17,076 bases of DNA from an uncultured Alcaligenaceae bacterium (GTDB lineage: Bacteria; Pseudomonadota; Gammaproteobacteria; Burkholderiales; Burkholderiaceae_B). The stretch spans positions 1 through 17,076 of the forward strand of contig CALEQZ010000034.1 in the NCBI GenBank assembly GCA_937908115.1, in the 5' to 3' direction. Numbering within the stretch: the stretch's first letter is position 1; each line of letters begins with the position of its first letter. The notes under the pieces are model-generated. The model was not told the DNA's origin, made no database searches, and saw nothing but the letters and a program-made list of their open reading frames with translations. Positions 6,055 through 11,788 of this stretch are shown piece after piece. The translations under genes were made by a program, and so were the position numbers.

Positions 6055-6083
6055 ACAAGGGCGCACGGCCTGCCAGGCCGGCC

Positions 6084-6857
6084 TTACATGCGGAAATGCT
6101 CGCCCAGGTACACGCGGCGTACGGCTGGGTCGCCCACGATCTCGTCGGGTTGCCCGTCGGTGAGCACCTTGCCTTCGCTGATGATGTAGGCGCGGTCGCA
6201 AATGCCCAGCGTTTCGCGCACGTTGTGGTCGGTGATCAGCACGCCGATGCCCCGTCCCTTGAGAAAGCGCACGATGCGCTGGATTTCGATCACGGCGATG
6301 GGGTCGACCCCGGCGAAAGGTTCGTCCAGCAGGATGAAGCGCGGCTGCGTGGCCAGCGCGCGGGCGATTTCCACGCGCCGCCGCTCGCCCCCGGACAGCG
6401 AGATCGCCATGTTCTTGCGGATGTGGCCGATCTGCAGTTCCTCGAGCAGCGCCTCCAGGTTTTCGTCGATCTTGCGCGGGGTCAGGGCGCGCCCCTGCTC
6501 GTCGACCTGCAGCTCGAGCACGGCGCGGATATTCTGTTCCACTGTCAGGCGACGGAATACCGACGCGTCCTGCGGCAGGTAGGACAAGCCCAGGCGTGCC
6601 CGCTTGTGGATGGGCATGGCCGTGACCGGCTGCCCGTCGATCTCGATGCGCCCGGCGTCTGCCGGCACCAGGCCGACGATCATGTAGAAGCTGGTGGTCT
6701 TGCCCGCGCCGTTGGGTCCGAGCAGGCCGACGACTTCGCCGCTGGCCACCGACACCGACACGTCCTGCACCACCGTGCGGCCGTTGTAGGTCTTGCGCAG
6801 TCCCGTGGCGCGCAGGCTGCCCGCGGGGGCAGTATGGCTGGAAGAAAGATTTTGCAT
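6084..6857 (-). CDS. lptB: LPS export ABC transporter ATPase LptB
   Basis: LptB is the cytoplasmic ATPase of LptB2FG, which extracts LPS from the inner membrane and drives it along the Lpt bridge to the outer membrane. From ATG 6857 the protein has 257 residues. All ABC motifs are present: Walker A GPNGAGKT (47-54), Q-loop Gln96 in YLPQDASVFRRL, signature LSGGE (154-158), Walker B ILLDEP (175-180), and switch His211 in ITDHNVRETL. The GPNGAGKTTSFYMIVGL wording and the C-terminal YLGEHFRM are typical of LptB. The first 12 or so residues are a variable extension. lptA ends 17 bp upstream. The partners LptF and LptG are not in the window. The longer frame extending into lptA is a shadow. Confidence 0.97.
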   Translation of the reverse strand: MQNLSSSHTAPAGSLRATGLRKTYNGRTVVQDVSVSVASGEVVGLLGPNGAGKTTSFYMIVGLVPADAGRIEIDGQPVTAMPIHKRARLGLSYLPQDASVFRRLTVEQNIRAVLELQVDEQGRALTPRKIDENLEALLEELQIGHIRKNMAISLSGGERRRVEIARALATQPRFILLDEPFAGVDPIAVIEIQRIVRFLKGRGIGVLITDHNVRETLGICDRAYIISEGKVLTDGQPDEIVGDPAVRRVYLGEHFRM

Positions 6858-6874
6858 GGCTGCTGCGATGCCCC

Positions 6875-7543
6875 CTAGCGCGCAGGCGCGGGTTGCTGCG
6901 GCGCCGGGGAAGCCTGGCCGCCCTGGCTGGCGCCCTGCGACTTGCGGCAGGCCTGCACCGCCGCATCGGTCCTGGCGCGCGGCACGGCTAGGGAGCGAAC
7001 CCGGCCGCCGGCGGCAGCCGAGTCCGGGCCGCCGAAGGCTTCGTAGGTGTCGGTCTTTTGGTTGTAGCGGATGCGTTGGCCGCTGATGCTGTCGAAGGGC
7101 TTGCCGCAGACGAAGCGGGTGATCACCGCCTGCCCGATGAGGTCGATCTGCTCGTTCTTGCCGTCGTATTCGCCGCGCTGGCCGCGGCCTTCGATGACTT
7201 CGAAGGTTTCCGGCCGGTCCTGGCGGATGTAGACGCGGTTGCCGGCGTTGACGGTAGCCACGCCATACTGGAAGCCTTCGGCATCCTCGCGCATTTCGAG
7301 CCGGTCGGCGTGCAGCGTCATCAGCCCGCGGGTCATCACCACGTTGCCGGTGAAGGTGCTCTGGCGCTTGACGTCGTCGTAATGCAGGGTGTCGGACAGG
7401 ATCAGCGTATTGGGTTCTTCTTCCTGGCTGCCGTTTTTTGCGGACCCGCCGGATTCGGCGGCCAGGACCTGCGCGCAGGCGGCGGCCAGGCCCAGCAAGG
7501 CGGCGCCGAGCCAACGGCGTTGAGACGGACGGGACATGGTCAT
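6875..7543 (-). CDS. lptA: Periplasmic LPS transport protein LptA
   Basis: LptA polymerises into the periplasmic beta-jellyroll bridge that carries LPS between LptC and LptD. The start ATG 7543 overlaps the lptC stop (ATGA), implying translational coupling; a second in-frame ATG at 7537 is possible. The product has 222 residues with a Sec signal peptide (basic QRRW, then a hydrophobic stretch, likely cleavage after about Ala29). The OstA/LptA fold runs from about 45 to 170 (LILSDTLHYDDVKRQSTFTG, then GNRVYIRQDRPETFEVIEG). Compared with E. coli LptA (185 residues) there is a C-terminal tail of about 50 residues. It carries Arg and Cys (VQACRKSQG) and ends in a Gln/Pro/Ala-rich stretch; it has no domain I recognise. 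Confidence 0.93.
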   Translation of the reverse strand: MTMSRPSQRRWLGAALLGLAAACAQVLAAESGGSAKNGSQEEEPNTLILSDTLHYDDVKRQSTFTGNVVMTRGLMTLHADRLEMREDAEGFQYGVATVNAGNRVYIRQDRPETFEVIEGRGQRGEYDGKNEQIDLIGQAVITRFVCGKPFDSISGQRIRYNQKTDTYEAFGGPDSAAAGGRVRSLAVPRARTDAAVQACRKSQGASQGGQASPAPQQPAPAR

Positions 7544-8160
7544 GATGGATCGGAAGAAGGATTGCTGGGTTGCCGGCGCCGGCGCATGTCCGTGCCGGAG
7601 ATTTCCACGTCGGTAGCCGAATACACCTGCAGCTGCCGGGTGCGGTTGTCGTAGCGCATGCCGGTGCCGTTCATGCGCGAGCGGCCATTGACGACCTCGG
7701 CGGGCAAATCGGTATAGGCGACGTCCTCGTCGGGCAGGATGACGATGACTTCGCTGCGCACGTCCAGCGCGGCGCGCTCGGCGTCGGGCAGGCGGTGCAG
7801 GTGCGCGTCGCCGCGCATGGTGATGCGCTGGCCGTCGCGGTCCATCACCGCCGTGCGTGACGTGCCGATGGTGACCGGGCTGCCGGTGCGCAGCCCCGTG
7901 GCGCGTGGGGACATGACCTCGTACGAATCGTCGTCCGGGAAGTGCTCGATGTACTCGCCTTCCAGGCGGTTGACCGGCGCGCCGCGTTCGTCGGTGCGCA
8001 CCATGACGAAGTCGTGGCCCCAGGCGTCCGGCTCGTGCGTCAGGCGCCGCGGTGGGTCGAGCGCGATGGCGCGCTGCGCGTAATCGGCCGCCCACCAGGT
8101 GAGCGCCACCAGCGCGCCCAGCAGCAGCAGGGCGATGACGGTGGGGAGTCGCTCTTTCAT
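7540..8160 (-). CDS. lptC: LPS export protein LptC
   Basis: LptC is a bitopic inner-membrane protein that receives LPS from LptB2FG and passes it to LptA. The 206-residue product has one N-terminal membrane segment (about 4-24, LPTVIALLLLGALVALTWWA) and a periplasmic beta-jellyroll domain with the family-typical RLEGEYIEHFPDDDSYEV and MRGDAHLHR segments. The start ATG 8160 lies 2 bp after the kdsC stop and has no obvious Shine-Dalgarno sequence, so it is probably translated by coupling. The stop overlaps lptA. The sequence is weakly conserved across LptC proteins, so the call draws on both the fold pattern and its position in the kdsD-kdsC-lptC-lptA-lptB operon. Confidence 0.93.
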   Translation of the reverse strand: MKERLPTVIALLLLGALVALTWWAADYAQRAIALDPPRRLTHEPDAWGHDFVMVRTDERGAPVNRLEGEYIEHFPDDDSYEVMSPRATGLRTGSPVTIGTSRTAVMDRDGQRITMRGDAHLHRLPDAERAALDVRSEVIVILPDEDVAYTDLPAEVVNGRSRMNGTGMRYDNRTRQLQVYSATDVEISGTDMRRRRQPSNPSSDPS

Positions 8161-8162
8161 GG

Positions 8163-8765
8163 CTATTGGATTTCGCCGGGGCCCAGGCGCCCGGGATGGA
8201 AGAAGGCGCCGAGGCGGCCTTGGGCGGCGAGGATGAGGTCGCAGCACTCCCGTGCTGCGCCCTGCCCGCCCGGCAGGGTCGCGATCCAGTGGGCGGCCTG
8301 CGCCACGTACGCGGGGGCGCTGGGCACGCTGGCGGCAAAGCCGGCACGCTGCATGGCTGGCAGGTCGATGAGGTCGTCGCCCATGAAGCCCGTCTGTTCC
8401 AGCGCGATGCCGTAGCGCTGGGCAAGGTCGGCCAGGGCCTGGCCCTTGTCGCGCACACCTTGGATGACGTCGGAAATGCCCAGCTCGGCGGCGCGGCGGT
8501 CGACGATGCCGCCGCGGCGCCCGGTCACCAGCGCCACCCGCAGGCCGCTTTCGGTCAGCAGCTTCAGGCCGTGGCCGTCGAGCGCGTGAAAGCGCTTCAT
8601 GACCTCGCCGTTCTCGCCGTACCAAAGGCTGCCGTCGGTGAGCACGCCGTCGACGTCGAACACCATCAGGCGCAGCGCCGCGGCGCGTTCGCGCACGGCC
8701 GGGGCCACGCGCGACAGAACCAGCGCTTCGGCGGGATGGGGGGCGCGGGGAGTCGTGATCGTCAT
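8163..8765 (-). CDS. kdsC: 3-deoxy-D-manno-octulosonate 8-phosphate phosphatase KdsC
   Basis: KdsC is the HAD-family phosphatase that hydrolyses Kdo-8-phosphate to Kdo, the inner-core sugar of LPS. The product has 200 residues. The HAD motifs are complete: DVDGVLTDG (37-45) with nucleophile Asp37 and acid/base Asp39, VTGR (80-83), Lys107 in RDKGQAL, and GDDLIDLP (129-136). It has no large cap domain, as expected for the tetrameric C0-type KdsC. About 30 residues precede the first strand, longer than E. coli KdsC at this end. The start overlaps the kdsD stop by 4 bp (ATGA), with AAGGTGG close upstream; lptC follows after 2 bp. Confidence 0.96.
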   Translation of the reverse strand: MTITTPRAPHPAEALVLSRVAPAVRERAAALRLMVFDVDGVLTDGSLWYGENGEVMKRFHALDGHGLKLLTESGLRVALVTGRRGGIVDRRAAELGISDVIQGVRDKGQALADLAQRYGIALEQTGFMGDDLIDLPAMQRAGFAASVPSAPAYVAQAAHWIATLPGGQGAARECCDLILAAQGRLGAFFHPGRLGPGEIQ

Positions 8766-9751
8766 ACCACCTTGGCTGCCATCAAGTCGTGCATGTGCAG
8801 GGCCCCGACCAGCTCGCCGGACGGGTCCACGACCAGCATCTGGTTCAGGCGTTGGGCGTCCATCTGCGCGGCAGCGTCCACCGCCAGCGCGTCGGGCGAA
8901 ATCGTGCGGGGTGTGCGCGTCATGCCGGCGGCCACCGTCAGGCCCCGCACGTCGCCTTGGCGCTCGAGCAGGCGGCGCAGGTCGCCGTCGGTGAAGATGC
9001 CGGCGACCCGGCCGGCTTCGTCCATGACGATGGCCATCCCCATGCGCTTGGCCGACATTTCCTCCAGCGCTTCGAAAATCGGCGTGTCCTGCCGCACCTT
9101 GGGCAAGGCGTCGCCCCGGCGCATCACGTCGCGCACGTGTGTCAGCAGGCGACGCCCGAGCGCGCCGCCTGGATGGGACCGCGCGAAGTCGGCCGGCCCG
9201 AACCCGCGCGCCTGCAGGCAGGCCACGGCCAGCGCGTCGCCCAATGCCAGCGCCGCGGTCGTGCTGGCCGTCGGGGCGAGGTTCAGCGGGCAGGCTTCCT
9301 GCGCGACGCTCACGTCCAAGTGGACATCGGCCAGCCGCGCAAGTTCCGAATCGGGATTGCCGGTCAGGGCGACCAGCTTCGCGCCCATGCGCCGGGCGAT
9401 GGGCAGGATGGTCAATAGCTCCTGGCCCGCGCCGGAGTGCGAAATGGCGATCAGCACGTCATCGGCGGTGATCATGCCCAAGTCGCCGTGCACCGCTTCG
9501 GCCGCGTGCACGAAAAAGGCCGGCGTGCCGGTCGAGGCGAAGGTTGCCGCCATCTTGCGGGCGATGTGCCCCGTCTTGCCGATGCCGCTGACCACCACTC
9601 GGCCGCGGCAGTCCAGCAGCATGCGCACGACCTTGACGAAAGCGTCGTCCAGCCGGTCGCGCAGGTCGAGCACGGCTTGTGCCTCGATCTGCAGCGTGCG
9701 GCGGGCGCTGGCCAGCGTGTCTTCCGAGAATTGGGGCGACAGGGCGGTCAT
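8762..9751 (-). CDS. kdsD: D-arabinose 5-phosphate isomerase KdsD
   Basis: KdsD converts ribulose-5-phosphate to arabinose-5-phosphate, the first step of Kdo synthesis. The 329-residue protein (E. coli KdsD has 328) has an N-terminal sugar-isomerase domain with VVVSGIGKTGHIARKMAAT (52-70), VHAAEAVHGDLG (81-92, catalytic-site His88) and ISHSGAGQE. Two CBS domains fill residues from about 208 to the end (VRDVMRRGDALPKV, GIFTDGDLRRLLE). It is the promoter-proximal gene of the leftward LPS operon. ATG 9751 has no Shine-Dalgarno sequence. A TAAAAT box ends exactly 7 bp before it, so the message may be leaderless. A KpsF/GutQ paralogue is possible in principle, but the link to kdsC and lptCAB favours KdsD. 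Confidence 0.95.
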   Translation of the reverse strand: MTALSPQFSEDTLASARRTLQIEAQAVLDLRDRLDDAFVKVVRMLLDCRGRVVVSGIGKTGHIARKMAATFASTGTPAFFVHAAEAVHGDLGMITADDVLIAISHSGAGQELLTILPIARRMGAKLVALTGNPDSELARLADVHLDVSVAQEACPLNLAPTASTTAALALGDALAVACLQARGFGPADFARSHPGGALGRRLLTHVRDVMRRGDALPKVRQDTPIFEALEEMSAKRMGMAIVMDEAGRVAGIFTDGDLRRLLERQGDVRGLTVAAGMTRTPRTISPDALAVDAAAQMDAQRLNQMLVVDPSGELVGALHMHDLMAAKVV

Positions 9752-9758
9752 GCGGCGG

Positions 9759-9764
9759 ATTTTA
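9759..9764 (-). promoter_or_regulatory. Candidate -10 box immediately before kdsD
   Basis: TAAAAT on the minus strand (five of six consensus bases) is separated from the kdsD ATG by 7 bp, so the transcription start would coincide with the start codon. No good -35 hexamer is seen at 16-18 bp. There is no ribosome-binding sequence. Confidence 0.4.
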
Positions 9765-9810
9765 ATGTACGGGGGTCTGCCGGCGCGGGTGCAAGCCGGC
9801 CGCGTGACCC

Positions 9811-9816
9811 TATACT
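9811..9816 (+). promoter_or_regulatory. Candidate -10 box of purT
   Basis: TATACT (five of six consensus bases) lies 34 bp before the purT ATG in the 99-bp divergent kdsD-purT region and predicts a start near 9823, with a leader of about 28 nt. The -35 hexamer is unclear; GTGCAA lies about 18 bp upstream. No purine-operator dyad was recognised. Confidence 0.45.
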
Positions 9817-9850
9817 TCGGTTTTTCTTCCGCCCGCCCTGATTCCCTGCC

Positions 9851-11056
9851 ATGATTCCCAGCCCCGTATTCGGCACGCCGCTCAGTCCCGCCGCCACCCG
9901 CGTCATGCTGCTGGGCAGCGGCGAGCTCGGCAAGGAAGTCATCATCGCCCTGCAGCGCCTGGGCGTCGAGGTCATCGCGGTGGACCGCTATGCCGATGCG
10001 CCGGGTCACCAGGTCGCGCACCGCGCGCACGTGGTGACCATGACCGACCGCGAGGCGCTGCGCGCAGTCATCGAGCGCGAGCGCCCGCACATCATTGTGC
10101 CCGAGATCGAGGCCATCGCCACCGACCTGCTGGTCGAGCTGGAGGCGGCCGGCGTCGCCCGGGTCACGCCCACCGCGCGCGCGGCCCGGCTGACCATGAA
10201 CCGCGAGGGCATCCGCCGCCTGGCCGCCGAAACGCTGGGCCTGCCCACTTCGCCCTACCGCTTCGTCGACACCCTGGTGGAGCTGCGCGCGGCGGCGGCC
10301 GAAATCGGCTACCCGTGCGTGCTCAAGCCCGTCATGTCCTCCTCGGGCAAGGGCCAGTCGGTGCTGCGCGGCGAGGCGGACCTGGAGGCGGCGTGGCGCT
10401 ATTGCCAGGAAGGCGGCCGGGTCGGCGGCGGGCGTGCCATCGTCGAGGGCTTCATCCGCTTCGACTACGAAATCACCCTGCTGACCGTGCGCGCCCGCGG
10501 CGCCGACGGCAAGGTCTATACCCACTTCTGCGAGCCGGTCGGGCATCGCCAAGTCGACGGCGACTACGTCGAAAGCTGGCAGCCGCACCCCATGTCGCCG
10601 ACGGCGCTGCGTCGCGCGCGGGAAATCGCCGGCGCGGTGACTGCCGACCTGGGCGGGTTGGGCCTGTTCGGCGTGGAGCTCTTCGTCGCGGGCGACGAGG
10701 TCTGGTTCTCCGAGGTCAGCCCGCGGCCCCACGACACCGGCATGGTGACCATGATTACGCAGGTGCAGAACGAGTTCGAGCTGCACGCGCGGGCGCTGCT
10801 GGGGCTGCCCGTGGATACGACGCTGCGCCAGCCCGGGGCCAGCAGCGTCATCTATGGCGGCGTGGACGCCACCGGGGTGACGTTCCATGGCGTGGCCGAG
10901 GCATTGGCCGAGCCCGGCACCGACCTGCGCCTGTTTGGCAAGCCGGAATCCTTCATCAAGCGCCGCATGGGCGTGGCGCTGGCCACGGCGAAAACGGCCG
11001 AGGCGGCCCGGGCCAAGGCGCAGCGGGTGTCCTCCGCCGTGCGGGTCAAGGCGTAG
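9851..11056 (+). CDS. purT: Formate-dependent phosphoribosylglycinamide formyltransferase PurT
   Basis: PurT formylates GAR to FGAR in the third step of purine synthesis, using formate and ATP instead of formyl-tetrahydrofolate. The 401-residue protein is of normal length for this ATP-grasp enzyme. It shows the N-terminal nucleotide-fold loop LGSGELGKE (21-29), PEIEAIATD (84-92), the ATP-grasp loop SSSGKGQS (163-170) and the metal/ATP site GVELFV...SEVSPRPHDTG (274-297). The gene is divergent from kdsD and monocistronic, being closed by the intrinsic terminator at 11119-11159. There is no clear Shine-Dalgarno sequence before the ATG. The long minus-strand open frame covering this gene is an antisense shadow. 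Confidence 0.97.
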   Translation: MIPSPVFGTPLSPAATRVMLLGSGELGKEVIIALQRLGVEVIAVDRYADAPGHQVAHRAHVVTMTDREALRAVIERERPHIIVPEIEAIATDLLVELEAAGVARVTPTARAARLTMNREGIRRLAAETLGLPTSPYRFVDTLVELRAAAAEIGYPCVLKPVMSSSGKGQSVLRGEADLEAAWRYCQEGGRVGGGRAIVEGFIRFDYEITLLTVRARGADGKVYTHFCEPVGHRQVDGDYVESWQPHPMSPTALRRAREIAGAVTADLGGLGLFGVELFVAGDEVWFSEVSPRPHDTGMVTMITQVQNEFELHARALLGLPVDTTLRQPGASSVIYGGVDATGVTFHGVAEALAEPGTDLRLFGKPESFIKRRMGVALATAKTAEAARAKAQRVSSAVRVKA

Positions 11057-11118
11057 ACGGCCGCGGGGCCACCCCGGGCGCCGGCACTGCCACGCAACGC
11101 GCGGTTCGGCCGCAAGGC

Positions 11119-11159
11119 AAGGGGCATGCAACGTCCGGTTGCATGCCCTTTTCTTTTGT
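11119..11159 (+). terminator. Intrinsic terminator of purT
   Basis: GGGCATGCAAC (11122-11132) pairs perfectly with GTTGCATGCCC (11138-11148) around the loop GTCCG, and a G-U pair extends the stem. TTTTCTTTT follows directly. It lies about 65 bp after the purT stop and is a textbook rho-independent terminator. A-rich bases on the left side give further pairing with the T tract. Confidence 0.92.
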
Positions 11160-11167
11160 TCGATAAT
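11139..11167 (+). promoter_or_regulatory. Candidate promoter of the regulator-cyd operon
   Basis: TTGCAT (11139-11144) and GATAAT (11162-11167) are separated by exactly 17 bp. The -35 hexamer sits in the descending arm of the purT terminator stem. The predicted start is near 11174, inside the dyad at 11165-11186, which gives a leader of about 45 nt before the regulator gene. Confidence 0.5.
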
Positions 11168-11186
11168 TTCAGTAAATTCTGAAATT
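11165..11186. promoter_or_regulatory. Operator-like dyad upstream of the GbsR-type regulator
   Basis: AATTTCAG (11165-11172) and CTGAAATT (11179-11186) form a perfect 8-bp inverted repeat with a 6-bp spacer. It overlaps the candidate -10 box and transcription start. A related half-site AATTCCAGTA (11192-11201) repeats AATTTCAGTA (11165-11174) with one mismatch, 27 bp downstream. A position over the start suits repression, most simply by the regulator encoded next door. Confidence 0.55.
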
Positions 11187-11218
11187 TCAAAAATTCCAGT
11201 ATTTCCAAGAGGGTTGCC

Positions 11219-11788
11219 ATGGAGCTATCGCCCCAGATCGAACGATTCGTCCTGCACTTCGGCGAAATGGGCAGCCGCTGGGGCGTCAACCGCACCGTCG
11301 GCCAGATCTACGCGCTGCTGTTCCTGTCGCCGCGGCCGCTAAACGCTGATGAGATCGCCGACACGCTGGGCTTTTCCCGCTCCAACGTCAGCATGGGGCT
11401 CAAGGAGCTGCAATCCTGGCGGCTGGTCAAGATGGGCCACCAGGCCGGCGACCGGCGCGATTACTTCGAGACGCCCAAGGACGTCTGGGAAATCTTCCGT
11501 GTGCTGGCAGAGGAAAAGCGCAAGCGCGAGATCGACCCCACGCTGACGCTGCTGCGCGAGACGCTGCTCGAGCCGCCGGGCGACGATGCCGAGCGATATG
11601 CGCAGCAACGCATGAAGGAGATGCTGGGCCTTATCGAGCTGGCGACGGACTGGTTCGATGAGGTGCAACGCCTGCCGCCCGAGACGCTGGAAAGCCTGAT
11701 GCGCCTGGGCGCGAAGGTGCAGAAAGTGCTCGGCCTGGCCGGCCGGCTACGCGGCAAGCATGCGTCCAAGCCTGGAGAGCCGTCATGA
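11219..11788 (+). CDS. GbsR/MarR-family transcriptional regulator
   Basis: This is a 189-residue winged helix-turn-helix protein of the GbsR-like branch of the MarR superfamily (COG1510 type). The DNA-binding domain covers about 23-85: GQIYALLFLSPRPLNADEIA leads into the recognition helix DTLGFSRSNVSMGLKELQSW, then a wing with a basic turn (HQAGDRRDYFE). The C-terminal half (about 95-180) is helical and probably forms the dimer. I see no cysteine cluster or haem motif that would suggest a direct oxygen sensor. The ATG has AGAGGG a few bases upstream. The stop overlaps the cydA start by 4 bp, so regulator and oxidase are on one message. Control of the cyd operon, including its own gene, is the natural inference, probably through the dyad at 11165-11186. 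The effector is unknown. Confidence 0.9.
   Translation: MELSPQIERFVLHFGEMGSRWGVNRTVGQIYALLFLSPRPLNADEIADTLGFSRSNVSMGLKELQSWRLVKMGHQAGDRRDYFETPKDVWEIFRVLAEEKRKREIDPTLTLLRETLLEPPGDDAERYAQQRMKEMLGLIELATDWFDEVQRLPPETLESLMRLGAKVQKVLGLAGRLRGKHASKPGEPS

Larger units (their letters stand above)
5738..6083. other. Intergenic region between lptB and hpf, normal site of rpoN
   Basis: This 346-bp gap carries no supported gene. It contains the strong hairpin at 6027-6054, the hpf promoter candidate and the hpf leader. Frames on both strands were read for RpoN remnants, in particular the C-terminal RRTVAKYRE-type box, and none was found. The open frames that cross it are arginine/proline-rich with no family resemblance. 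Confidence 0.55.

Noticed and set aside
5738..6058. Upstream extension of the hpf frame into the lptB-hpf gap
   Set aside because: HPF homology starts at Met 5737, which has its own ribosome site; the extension is Arg-rich with no recognisable domain.
8166..9854. Plus-strand open frame of 562 codons opposite kdsC and kdsD
   Set aside because: It is antisense to conserved genes with complete catalytic motifs; the long frame follows from high GC and lack of stops.
9752..11131. Upstream extension of the kdsD frame through the divergent region and across purT
   Set aside because: The part beyond 9751 is antisense to purT and His/Gln/Arg-rich. KdsD homology begins at Met 9751.
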